From: Thiodiazotropha sp040507005 | GTDB taxonomy: Bacteria; Pseudomonadota; Gammaproteobacteria; Chromatiales; Chromatiaceae | Assembly: GCA_040507005.1 (NCBI GenBank) | Contig: JBEVVS010000131.1 | Span: 1 to 30,502 of the forward strand | Direction of reading: 5' to 3' | DNA: 30,502 nucleotides | Shown: positions 6,687-16,117 of the stretch, piece after piece | How positions within the stretch are numbered: position 1 is the stretch's first letter | Layout: each line of letters opens with the position of its first letter | Made by a program: the position numbers and the translations under genes | The notes under the pieces: generated by a model | Databases searched by the model: none | What the model was told of the DNA's origin: nothing | What the model saw: only the letters and a program-made list of their open reading frames with translations

Positions 6687-9600
6687 GAATCGCCACCCTG
6701 TCTGAGCGAGAACTGGCCGCATTGCCTTGTATCCACGAGGGCAACTGCTTTCGCTTGCATCTGCAAGCAAAAAGTACATTTGGCCAGCCTGTAATCATTA
6801 AGTCATTACGAACGGATGCAGGAGAGAAAGCCGTCAAGCGGCTAGAAAACGAATATCGGCAGACAGTCGATCTGCATTTCGAGGGTATTCGTCGTCCCCG
6901 CAGTCAACTCCTGGTAGCGGGTCGCCACGCATTGGCTTTGGATTATGTCAATGGTGAAACGCTGACTGAATCCCATGTTAAGCAACGTAAATCCTTGGCA
7001 GAAAATCTTCAAGTGGCGATTGCCATTGCGAACTCCCTTGAAGAACTTCACAGACGAAAACTGATACATCGCAATATTGCCAGTGCGCACATTCTCGTCT
7101 CCTACCCACCTTTGTCGGTAACATTGATTGGATTTGGAGATGCCTCGATTGAGAAAGAGAGTGGTATTTTTGCGCAATCTGACTTGTCGTTCAGTATATT
7201 GTCCACTATCTCTCCAGAGCAGACAGGCAGGGTAAACCGGCGCTTGGATCACCGTACCGATCTCTATTCTTTTGGTGCCGTGCTCTACGAGCTGTTTACC
7301 GGAAAACCCCTATTCGAAGCAGATGATGCAGCTGAATGGATCTATTCCCACCTGGCGCGTGAACCCCTGTCACCCCATGAATTGAATCCCGAGCTGCCAA
7401 TTATCGTGTCAGACCTTGTGATGCGACTGCTGGCTAAAAACCCGGAAGAGCGTTACCAGTCTGCATACGGTGTTTGGGCGGACCTTACAGCCATCCAGAA
7501 ACAACTGCACGTAACCGGTCAAATCGGGATGATAAGGCTTGCCCAGGCTGACTACAGCAGTGTGTTTCGATTGTCGGACCGGTTCTACGACCGGAAGGCT
7601 GAACTGAAAACTTTGCAGGCGGCGGTAACAGACGCCGTCAATGGCAGCGGCAGTATTATGCTGGTATCGGGCCATGCGGGGAGTGGCAAGACCGCATTGC
7701 TGGAGGCTGTCAGAGAATATTCAGTAGAGCAGGGCGCCAATTTCATAGTTGGTACACACCAAGGTTCACAGCGACATATACCCTATGTTGCTCTACGTCA
7801 TGCATTTGATGAATGGATTGATCTGATTCTCGCAGGTAATGCTCAACAGCTGGAGCAATGGAAAAATGAACTGCTCGAGGTGTGTGCTGGTAATGCCGGA
7901 TTGCTTGTGGATATGTTGCCAAAGCTCAAACTTGTCATTGGAGAGCAACCCCCAGTACCGGAACTTGGACCAGCAGAGGCAAATCACCGTTTCCACCACC
8001 TATTCCGCAGCTTTCTTATTGCGTCATCCCGCAAGGATCAACCGTTGGTGCTGGCTCTTGACAATCTACAATGGGCAGATCATGCAACAGTACAGCTCTT
8101 GATTCAGCTGCTGCCAGGTATCGATACACTGCCGATTGTGATATTGGTGGCTTATCGGGATGACGAGGTAGGAACAGGACATCCCCTATCCGGGCTGCTC
8201 GATTCCAATATGCCGTCAAAAAGCAGGATACAAACCCTATATCTAGAGCCATTTCCCCTGGAAACTGTCAATCAACTGATAGCCGATACGCTAAAGACCG
8301 ATCCCTTGGTCACAGGTCCGCTGGCGCAACTGGTGCTGGAGAAAAGCGGCGGTAATCCTCTCTTTATAAGACAGTTCATGCAGAGCCTGTACGAAACTCA
8401 CATCCTGGAGTTTGATTCGAGTGAACGCTGTTGGGGCTGGTCTATCGATACCATTCGGCGGCAACCGATCATCGGCAGTGCCATCGATTTACAAGCAGAA
8501 AAAATTGGTAAACTGCCGGATTCCACCCGCAGTGCGCTTGCCATAGCTGCATGTATCGGTACCGAATTTCGTTCCCGTATCCTTGCTGCAGTGGCCAAAA
8601 TCTCTGAAACAGAGATGACGGAGCAATTACATCCTGCTATTGAGGCTGGCTTGCTGCAGGTCACAACAACAAAATCGGAGCTGGGTGAAGAATCGGATTT
8701 GGGTGAAGAGATAAGCTATGAGTTTCCCCATGATCGCGTTTGTCAGGCAGCCTATGCACTTCAACCACAGAAACAACAGCGTCTGAATCACTTGCATATC
8801 GGGCGTCTGCTGCTGTCTCTGACAGGGGAAGATAATCTAGAGGATTGGATATTCGAAATCTCTGATCAATTCAACCAGGGTTTTCAATACATAGAGGACG
8901 AGAAAGAGCGGCGGCAACTGGTTGCATTGAACCTGATGGCAGGACGTAAAGCTAGACGTGCAGCGGCCTATCAGGCTGCTATACGTTACTTGAGTATGGG
9001 TATTGGCTTACTCCCGTCCGATCGCTGGAAGAGCACTGAGGAACCTACCCTGGAGCTGTTCCTCGAGGCAATCGAGGCAGAGTATTTTAGTGCAAACTTC
9101 GAACGCGCCGCGCTGCTATCAGATGAAGTGTTGAAGCATACAGGTGACCTTTTCATACGCCTTCGGGTCTATGAAATGAGTATTCGTTTTTTTACCGCTC
9201 AGAGTCAGTATCAATCAGCTATCGAGGCCGGTATTAGTGCCCTGGCGGAACTTGGAATTGTGCTGACAGAATCAGCAACCGACAGTGAACATCAGCAATT
9301 GGTTGCGCTTGCTGGCCGCATCGAGACGCTGGCACACTTGCCTGCGATGAATGATTCACGTCATCTTGCCTCGTTGCGTATCATGACGTACCTGGTCACA
9401 CCGGCACAGCGGACAAATCTCCAGTTGTTTAAAACCCTAATTGGGAAAATGGTGTTACTGTCATCGGTGCACGGAAATTCACCCATGGGGGCTTTTGCCT
9501 ATGGCTGGTATGCTGCGCTGTTGTGCAGTAGCGCAGGTAATATCGATGCGGGATACCGATTTGGACGACTATCATTGGAAATTATGCGTCTATATCCGGC

Positions 9601-12600
9601 TGCTGAACTCAAGACACGGGTTAAACTTCTGTTCAATGCCTATGTGCGTCATTGGAAAGAGCCTGTTCTGGAGAGCACCTCCCGGTTACAGAAAATTTAT
9701 AGACAGGGCATAGAGACAGGTGATTTGGAATATACCAGTCTAGGTGCGGTCCACCATATTGGATACATGCTCTGTACTGGCTTACCATTGGAACTCATCC
9801 GTTACAAACAACAGGAATATTTGCAAACAATTGACCAGTGGCGGTTGCCGTTTCAGGGCCATTTATTACGAGTCTGGCTACAGACAGCAACCAATCTCTG
9901 TAGTGGTAGTGGTGACCCAACCAGTCTGACTGGTGAATTCTTCGATGAGACGAAACACCTGCCAGGACGGCTCGAGGACAATAATGATTTACTTGTGTTC
10001 AATGTGTTGTGCAGCCGTACCATGCTCCAGTATATATTCGGCAACTATGCCGGAGCGGTAATTTCCGGAAAACTTGCAGAGAAATACTCTCAGTCAGCAC
10101 TCGGACTCTATTACTGGGTGAGTCACACTGTCTATTATGCACTTGCATTGTTAGCCCATCACAATACGCTGGATATGGTCGGTCGTACTGAGAACCTTGA
10201 GCTCGTTATACCACTGATTGATCGACTGCGTCGCTGGGCGGTTCTCTCACCGGTAAACTTCTCCCACAACCTGGCATTGGTTGAGGCCGAGCAGGCACGT
10301 GCACTGGGGGACATCGGTCGAACAATTGAATGCTTCAATCAGGCTGTTAGTCTGGCAAGGAAAAACGGACAACAGCTGGATGAGGCACTGGTTTGTGAAC
10401 GCGAAGCAGCATTTTACAGCGCTCAGGGCCGTGAAGATTTTGCAAGATTGGCATTGCAAAAGGCAGTTCACGGATTTAGATCTTGGGGCGCGATTCGTAA
10501 GGTGGAGTTGCTGGAACAGCAATTCAAGACCCAGACACATCCCGAGTTCTCAATATTAGATACAGCGACGGTGCTCAAGGCCTCGCAGATGCTCTCCCAG
10601 GAGGTTCACCTCGAGCAACTGCTGGAAAAGTTGATGCGTATTGTGATCGAGAATGCGGGCGCGGTAAAAGGCCTCCTGATACAGAATAGCAGTACTGGGT
10701 TGATGATCCAGGCGCGCGGCGATAGTAGCGGTGTTGAGACTATGCAGGCGTTATCGGTGGAGGGCAGTGGTGAAGTTCCACTCCCGGTAATCAACTATGT
10801 GGCGCGTACACATAAAGAGGTGGTACTCAGTGACGCCCAATACGATCCCACATTCGCCAGTGACAGTTACATCAGCAAAAATAGAACGCGATCTCTATTG
10901 TGTCTGCCAATCGTTTACCAAGGAAAACTCTCGGGTCTGTTCTACCTTGAGAATAACCTGGCAAGCGATGTGTTCACCATTGAACATCTGCAACTGCTCA
11001 AGACGTTGGCATCACAAGCGGCAATATCCTTGGAAAACGCGACGCTCTATGCCGAACTTGAGAGTAAGATCGCTGCACTGCGTGAAAGTGAACAGAAATT
11101 CCGCGTTATATTTGATCACACCTTTCAATTCATCGGTGTATTGGATACGGAAGGTACGCTCCTGCAGGCCAATAGAACTGCCCTGCAATTTGCCGGGGTC
11201 GATATAGAGGCGGTGATTGGTAAGCCTTTCTGGGAAACACCTTGGTGGGGCCACTCGGTTGAATTACAGGAACGGTTGAAGAGGGCCGTGCTAACAGCTG
11301 CTAAAGGAAAGCTGGTACGGTTTGAGGCCTCCCATCCTTCGCCTGATGGTAATGTCAGTTATGTGGATTTTTCTCTCAAGCCTGTTATCAATGCGCAAGG
11401 TGAGGTGGTGCAACTAATTCCTGAAGGGCGTGATATCACCGAGCGTAAGCATGCGGAAGATGAGCTGATGCGTTATAAGGAACACCTAGAAGAAACAGTC
11501 CAACAACGTACAGATGAGTTACGTCTGGCACGTGATGAAGCTGAGGCGGCAAATCGGGCGAAGAGTGTTTTCCTTGCGAATATGAGTCACGAATTGCGCA
11601 CCCCGTTGAATGCAATTCTAGGCTTTTCTCAGGTGATGCAGCGGGATGAAAACCTGGACAAGGAGCAACACGAAACTCTCAATATCATCAATACCAGCGG
11701 CGAACATCTGCTCAAACTTATCAATGACGTACTTGAAATAGCCAAGATAGAGGCAGGAAAACTGCAACTGGAACTGGCTACCTTCGATCTGCATGCTTTG
11801 GTGCGAGAAGTTACCGATATGATGCGCCTCAGGGCAGAGCAAAAAGGACTGAAACTCGAGCTCGACCAGGCATCGGAATTCCCGCGCTACATAAAGGGCG
11901 ATGAGGCAAGGCTACGACAGATCCTTGTCAACCTGGTCAGTAACGCAGTGAAGTTTACAGAAAAAGGAGGCGTGACTATCAGCCTGGGAGTAAAAGACAA
12001 TAATCATCGTCAACTACTGCTCGACATCGAAGATACCGGTTCTGGAATTAGCGAGTCGGATCAGCAGCGCTTATTCATGCCCTTCGAGCAGTTGCCAGAA
12101 GGGAAAACACAGATTGGGACTGGACTGGGCCTGTCCATAGTGCAACATTTTGTAATGTTGATGGACGGAAACATATCCGTCGAGAGCAGCCTCGGCATGG
12201 GTACTCGATTTCTTGTTGAATTACCGTTAAATGAAGCAGATGAAATGGAGATGGAACACCTGGCCGAAAACCCTCTTGGTGAAGTAAGTGGGTTGTCCCC
12301 AGGGCAAAAAAGTTACCGCATTTTAATTGCTGAGGATCAGCGAGATGACCAGATACTTCTGGTAAAATTGATAACCCAAATAGGAATGGAAGTGAAGGTT
12401 GCAAAAAATGGTGAGGAGTGCGTAGAAAAATTCAAAGAGTGGAAACCTGACCTGATCTGGATGGATCGACGCATGCCAGTGATGGACGGGGTTGAGGCCA
12501 CCCGGCAAATCCGTCGTTTACCAGGTGGTAAGAAGGTGAAGATTGTTGCCGTCACAGCATCGGCATTCAAAGAGCAAGAGCCGGAAATGCTAGATGCAGG

Positions 12601-12949
12601 TATGGATGATTATATTCGCAAACCATTTCTTTTCGGTGAAATCTACGATAGTCTGGCAAAGCAGTTGGGTGTCCAGTTCACCTATTACAGAGAGGATAAT
12701 GCTCCTAAAGTCTTACGCGAAACACTGACGCCGCAACTGATGAACACAGTTACGGATGAACAACGAGAAGCACTCCGTCTAGCAGTGGTCTCACTAGATC
12801 GTGAGAATATCAATAATGAAATTGAACAAATTGCCAAGGACAACGAAGAATTGGGGAATGTACTCTTGCAGCTTGTCGGTGAATTCGACTACCCGACTAT
12901 TTTAAGTGCAATAGATGGGGTTACTAAGAATAATCCGCCGACAGGATAG
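6683..12949 (+). CDS. Giant hybrid histidine kinase: pseudokinase + AAA ATPase + GAF + PAS + HisKA + REC
   Basis: A 2088-residue multidomain sensor of the Ser/Thr-kinase-like/ATPase/histidine-kinase class. In order: kinase-like domain (about 1-270); AAA/ORC-type ATPase with Walker A GHAGSGKT (330-337) and Walker B LVLALDNLQWAD; a long helical TPR-like region (about 700-1290); GAF (about 1295-1450); PAS (about 1470-1585); coiled coil; HisKA with phospho-His1636 (MSHELRTPLN); HATPase (GTGLGLSI); and REC with phospho-Asp1928 (WMDRRMP). The kinase-like domain keeps the ATP lysine (VIIK, Lys40) but has HRN at 129-131 instead of HRD and GFG at 150-152 instead of DFG, so it is probably catalytically dead. 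No membrane segment is seen, so it likely senses a cytosolic signal. The 4-base overlap with the DUF1638 gene ties it to the methyltransferase operon. Confidence 0.9.
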   Translation: MRIATLSERELAALPCIHEGNCFRLHLQAKSTFGQPVIIKSLRTDAGEKAVKRLENEYRQTVDLHFEGIRRPRSQLLVAGRHALALDYVNGETLTESHVKQRKSLAENLQVAIAIANSLEELHRRKLIHRNIASAHILVSYPPLSVTLIGFGDASIEKESGIFAQSDLSFSILSTISPEQTGRVNRRLDHRTDLYSFGAVLYELFTGKPLFEADDAAEWIYSHLAREPLSPHELNPELPIIVSDLVMRLLAKNPEERYQSAYGVWADLTAIQKQLHVTGQIGMIRLAQADYSSVFRLSDRFYDRKAELKTLQAAVTDAVNGSGSIMLVSGHAGSGKTALLEAVREYSVEQGANFIVGTHQGSQRHIPYVALRHAFDEWIDLILAGNAQQLEQWKNELLEVCAGNAGLLVDMLPKLKLVIGEQPPVPELGPAEANHRFHHLFRSFLIASSRKDQPLVLALDNLQWADHATVQLLIQLLPGIDTLPIVILVAYRDDEVGTGHPLSGLLDSNMPSKSRIQTLYLEPFPLETVNQLIADTLKTDPLVTGPLAQLVLEKSGGNPLFIRQFMQSLYETHILEFDSSERCWGWSIDTIRRQPIIGSAIDLQAEKIGKLPDSTRSALAIAACIGTEFRSRILAAVAKISETEMTEQLHPAIEAGLLQVTTTKSELGEESDLGEEISYEFPHDRVCQAAYALQPQKQQRLNHLHIGRLLLSLTGEDNLEDWIFEISDQFNQGFQYIEDEKERRQLVALNLMAGRKARRAAAYQAAIRYLSMGIGLLPSDRWKSTEEPTLELFLEAIEAEYFSANFERAALLSDEVLKHTGDLFIRLRVYEMSIRFFTAQSQYQSAIEAGISALAELGIVLTESATDSEHQQLVALAGRIETLAHLPAMNDSRHLASLRIMTYLVTPAQRTNLQLFKTLIGKMVLLSSVHGNSPMGAFAYGWYAALLCSSAGNIDAGYRFGRLSLEIMRLYPAAELKTRVKLLFNAYVRHWKEPVLESTSRLQKIYRQGIETGDLEYTSLGAVHHIGYMLCTGLPLELIRYKQQEYLQTIDQWRLPFQGHLLRVWLQTATNLCSGSGDPTSLTGEFFDETKHLPGRLEDNNDLLVFNVLCSRTMLQYIFGNYAGAVISGKLAEKYSQSALGLYYWVSHTVYYALALLAHHNTLDMVGRTENLELVIPLIDRLRRWAVLSPVNFSHNLALVEAEQARALGDIGRTIECFNQAVSLARKNGQQLDEALVCEREAAFYSAQGREDFARLALQKAVHGFRSWGAIRKVELLEQQFKTQTHPEFSILDTATVLKASQMLSQEVHLEQLLEKLMRIVIENAGAVKGLLIQNSSTGLMIQARGDSSGVETMQALSVEGSGEVPLPVINYVARTHKEVVLSDAQYDPTFASDSYISKNRTRSLLCLPIVYQGKLSGLFYLENNLASDVFTIEHLQLLKTLASQAAISLENATLYAELESKIAALRESEQKFRVIFDHTFQFIGVLDTEGTLLQANRTALQFAGVDIEAVIGKPFWETPWWGHSVELQERLKRAVLTAAKGKLVRFEASHPSPDGNVSYVDFSLKPVINAQGEVVQLIPEGRDITERKHAEDELMRYKEHLEETVQQRTDELRLARDEAEAANRAKSVFLANMSHELRTPLNAILGFSQVMQRDENLDKEQHETLNIINTSGEHLLKLINDVLEIAKIEAGKLQLELATFDLHALVREVTDMMRLRAEQKGLKLELDQASEFPRYIKGDEARLRQILVNLVSNAVKFTEKGGVTISLGVKDNNHRQLLLDIEDTGSGISESDQQRLFMPFEQLPEGKTQIGTGLGLSIVQHFVMLMDGNISVESSLGMGTRFLVELPLNEADEMEMEHLAENPLGEVSGLSPGQKSYRILIAEDQRDDQILLVKLITQIGMEVKVAKNGEECVEKFKEWKPDLIWMDRRMPVMDGVEATRQIRRLPGGKKVKIVAVTASAFKEQEPEMLDAGMDDYIRKPFLFGEIYDSLAKQLGVQFTYYREDNAPKVLRETLTPQLMNTVTDEQREALRLAVVSLDRENINNEIEQIAKDNEELGNVLLQLVGEFDYPTILSAIDGVTKNNPPTG

Positions 12950-12970
12950 CATGCCCTATCTTGTAAGATT

Positions 12971-14002
12971 ATGAATAACTCAAGCATTGATTATATTCTT
13001 GCTGTTGATGATACACCTGCTTCATTGCGTCTGCTTACTGAAATTCTGTCTAATGAAGGCTATCTTGTAAGATCAGCGATCAATGGTGAACTGGCTTTGC
13101 ACGCAGCGAAAGTCGAGCCGCCTAATTTAATCTTGCTCGACGTCAATATGCCGGACATGGATGGATTCGAGGTTTGTCGACAACTGAAACAGGAGCCAGA
13201 GCTCAGTGATATACCGGTTATTTTTGTCAGCGCCCTTTCTGAGATGCCGGATAAACTGAGAGGATTTGAAATAGGTGGCGTGGATTATGTCACTAAACCC
13301 TTTCAGCGGGAGGAGTTGCTGGCAAGAGTGAATACTCATCTGACATTGCATAACCTGAGTCACCGTTTGGAGGAAATGGTTGAAGAACGAACTCGTTCTT
13401 TAAGGGAGAGTGAGAGACAGCTCAAATTAACACTGCTCAAATCAGTTTCTGCAGTCGCTGCCATGGTGGAGTTGCGTGACCCTTATACCGCAGGTCACCA
13501 GCAACGGGTGGCTAAGATTGCCGTGGCCATTGCCCATGAGCTTGCCCTTTCAGGAAAACAGATCGAAGGGATCAATCTTGCGGCAGTGGTTCATGATGTG
13601 GGTAAAATAAGCATTCCGAGCGAGATACTCACTAAGCCGGGACAGCTCAATGAGCCCGAATTTTCTCTGATCAAACTGCATCCGGATATGGGTTATGAAA
13701 TCCTCAAGGAAATTGACTTTCCCTGGCCTATTGCTCTGACAGTGCGTCAACATCACGAGCGTCTCGACGGCTCCGGCTATCCGCTAGGGCTGCGTGGCGA
13801 TGAAATATTGAAGGAAGCGCGTATCCTCGCGGTAGCCGATACCATTGAGGCAATGGCTTCGCATCGTCCCTACCGCGCAGGATTAGGTATTGATAGTGCG
13901 CTCAATGAGATTGAAAAGAATTACCATACGCGCTTGGACCCTGATGCTGTCAATGCAGCATTAAGGTTGTTCAGAGAAAAAGGTTTTAGTCTCGAAAGGT
14001 AA
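12971..14002 (+). CDS. Response regulator with REC and HD-GYP domains (c-di-GMP phosphodiesterase)
   Basis: A 343-residue two-domain regulator. REC domain, about residues 8-122, with acidic pocket VDD and phospho-acceptor Asp57 (LLDVNMPDMDG). A coiled linker (about 125-150) leads to the HD-GYP domain (about 155-340), with the metal-binding HD pair His208-Asp209 (VVHDVGK), HH261-262, and GYP at 269-271 (HHERLDGSGYP). Catalytic residues look complete, so hydrolysis of cyclic di-GMP is likely. It begins 21 bases after the hybrid kinase stop and is the natural phosphorelay partner. No good Shine-Dalgarno precedes ATG 12971; instead a small hairpin-forming 14-mer sits there and is repeated inside the gene. 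The output gene is the last of the plus-strand operon and meets the minus-strand ankyrin gene tail to tail. Confidence 0.9.
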   Translation: MNNSSIDYILAVDDTPASLRLLTEILSNEGYLVRSAINGELALHAAKVEPPNLILLDVNMPDMDGFEVCRQLKQEPELSDIPVIFVSALSEMPDKLRGFEIGGVDYVTKPFQREELLARVNTHLTLHNLSHRLEEMVEERTRSLRESERQLKLTLLKSVSAVAAMVELRDPYTAGHQQRVAKIAVAIAHELALSGKQIEGINLAAVVHDVGKISIPSEILTKPGQLNEPEFSLIKLHPDMGYEILKEIDFPWPIALTVRQHHERLDGSGYPLGLRGDEILKEARILAVADTIEAMASHRPYRAGLGIDSALNEIEKNYHTRLDPDAVNAALRLFREKGFSLER

Positions 14003-14047
14003 AACTTAATCTCTACCTAAATCGATCTGTCCATTGATAGGACCTAT

Positions 14048-16117
14048 CTAGCGCATCAGGTCTAGCAAGCCGCCGCTACCCTTGTTTTTTTCGATATAGT
14101 CAGCCACCTCGTCGTTACCGCTTCGGCGTGCCAGTGTCTCTGCATTTTCCCGACGCAAATTTAGATGGTGGGCATCGACCTTGACTTCGAGCAGGCGTTT
14201 CACCACTTCCATATTGCCTTGCTCCGCTGCCAGCATAAGAGCTGTATTGCCTGCATGGTTGTGATGATTCAGATTTGGACCAAAGCGCAGTAGAATATCA
14301 ACGGTATATACCGATCCGTTTCTCGCCGCTAACATCAAGGCGGTGTTGCCGTTGTTACTCTCACGATCGATGTTTTGTTCTTTCTTGATGAGTTCCATGA
14401 CTAATTCGGCATGACCGAATGAGGCAGCGCGCATCATTGGTGTAAGGCCGTCTTTTGCATGTAGGTCGATCTTCGCGCCTGAGTTTATAAGCAGAAAAAA
14501 GATATCCTTACTGCCGGTGTCAATCGCATGATAAAGAGGTGTACGGTCTTTATCGTCTGCCTGATCGACGATGGCGCCTTGCTTCAACAACATCTTGACA
14601 ACTTTAGGTTCCTGCTTGGCAACTGCCAGAATCAAGGGCGTGATGCCATCGCTGGTTGCTTTGTTAACATCAGCGCCTTGAGTCAGCAGCAATTCGACCA
14701 GGGCTGCATTTTTATGTTCCACAGCCATATGCAGGGGTGTCACACTGTTTTCACCCGAGACGTTGACTGTGGCGTTGAATTCAATCAATCGACGTGCCAA
14801 CTCCAGATTGTTCTCTCTACTGGCGAGCATGATCGGTACAGGACTGGCGGCTGAAGATAGATTAGGATCGGCTCCTCTCTCAAGCAGCAGAGCGACCACC
14901 TCATTGTGTCCTTGCCATACACTGCGACTAAGTGGTGTAAGTCCTTCAGGATCGAGGCCGTTGATGTCAGATCCCTCTTTCAACAAGGCTTCGATAAGCG
15001 GCATCTGGCCACGCCATGCAGCCAGATGCAGGGTACTCCAGCCAGCAAAAGGGTTTCTCTCTTCATTGGCCTTATTTCTCGATGGCATCACCGATTGACT
15101 AACCTTGGCCAGGTCGGGGAACTCGCTTCTTATGTTTTTAGTCTGGGTGGCAACACCACCAGCAGCCTTTAGCTGTTTGGCGATGACGTGGTATTTGCGT
15201 AGTACGGCAAGATCCAGGGATGTCTGCTTATTGCGGTTTTTTGCATTTACTCTGGCGCCACCCCTGATCAATGCTGCAACCGTCTGTGCCTGTTTCCTAT
15301 TGGTTGCAACCAATAACGGTGTGTTGTTGTTTGCGTCATGAGTTTCGAGTTTGGCGCCAGCCTTGATCAGGCTGCGTACGATGGAGGCGTGCCCTAGACC
15401 GGAAGCTGAATGCAGAGGGGTATCACCCAGGCTGTCGCTACTATTGGGATTGGCGCCGGCGGCAAGCAACAGTTCCACGACTTCCTGGCGGTTGTTGATC
15501 GCTGCCTCATGGAGTGCACTGCGACTGAACTCATCCCGGGTATCCGGTGAGATGCCGTTGGCGAGCATGCGTTTGATGGTTTCTGACTTGCCTGCTGCAG
15601 CCGATCGATTGAACAGTTCTGTTATTTGCTTGTCGTTCAGGCCATCAATGGGAGAAGAGCTCGCCAGATGCTCAAGTTTCTTTTCTGCCAATCTATGTCC
15701 ATGGAAGGCGGCCTTCTGGTACCAGTCTGTTGCAGTCACTAGGTCAGCCTTAACCCCCCAGCCGTGTTCATACATGGTGCCAGTTGTATATTGCGCTTCC
15801 ACATGCTCTTGCTGGGCCGCCTGCAGAAACCAGTGATAGGCCTTGGCCGGGTCCTTTTTTACACCGCGACCTGAACGGTAGAGCCCACCCAGGGCAAATT
15901 GTGCATCCTGATCACCTTGTTGGGCCAGGCTTTTATAGATCTCAGCCGCCTTGGAAAAATCTCGTATGCGCACTGCCGCTTCGGCCTCATCATGGGTCGA
16001 GGCATGGAGTAGGAGAGGAAACGGGATGAGTAGGAAGATCAGTAGAGATACTGCAATTGGGTAATTTTGACCGGTATTGCCGTCTCTTTTAGGCTGTGCC
16101 ATGTTTGGTTTCCACAT
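14048..16117 (-). CDS. Exported Sel1-repeat and ankyrin-repeat protein
   Basis: A protein of about 689 residues if it starts at ATG 16117, which has AGGA (ACAGGAATCG) upstream. An ATG at 16102 is a second option; a longer start at 16195 lies deep in the upstream gene and is unlikely. A hydrophobic segment at about residues 20-38 (VSLLIFLLIPFPLLL) is a signal peptide or anchor. Two to three Sel1-like repeats follow (AEIYKSLAQQG, AYHWFLQAAQQ, ATDWYQKAAFHG). Then come roughly 14 ankyrin repeats in two blocks, separated by a polar linker near residues 330-365, with typical TPLHxA, VVxLLL and GADxN elements. It overlaps the 3' end of the flavoprotein gene by 29 bases, so the two are probably co-transcribed. 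Repeats of both kinds bind proteins: a periplasmic scaffold or assembly factor for the cytochrome locus is possible but unproven. Confidence 0.85.
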   Translation of the reverse strand: MWKPNMAQPKRDGNTGQNYPIAVSLLIFLLIPFPLLLHASTHDEAEAAVRIRDFSKAAEIYKSLAQQGDQDAQFALGGLYRSGRGVKKDPAKAYHWFLQAAQQEHVEAQYTTGTMYEHGWGVKADLVTATDWYQKAAFHGHRLAEKKLEHLASSSPIDGLNDKQITELFNRSAAAGKSETIKRMLANGISPDTRDEFSRSALHEAAINNRQEVVELLLAAGANPNSSDSLGDTPLHSASGLGHASIVRSLIKAGAKLETHDANNNTPLLVATNRKQAQTVAALIRGGARVNAKNRNKQTSLDLAVLRKYHVIAKQLKAAGGVATQTKNIRSEFPDLAKVSQSVMPSRNKANEERNPFAGWSTLHLAAWRGQMPLIEALLKEGSDINGLDPEGLTPLSRSVWQGHNEVVALLLERGADPNLSSAASPVPIMLASRENNLELARRLIEFNATVNVSGENSVTPLHMAVEHKNAALVELLLTQGADVNKATSDGITPLILAVAKQEPKVVKMLLKQGAIVDQADDKDRTPLYHAIDTGSKDIFFLLINSGAKIDLHAKDGLTPMMRAASFGHAELVMELIKKEQNIDRESNNGNTALMLAARNGSVYTVDILLRFGPNLNHHNHAGNTALMLAAEQGNMEVVKRLLEVKVDAHHLNLRRENAETLARRSGNDEVADYIEKNKGSGGLLDLMR

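Noticed and set aside
14003..14047. Bidirectional terminator between the HD-GYP and ankyrin genes
   Set aside because: Only short 5-6 bp inverted repeats (for example GATAGG-A-CCTATC) with no T-runs; not convincing.
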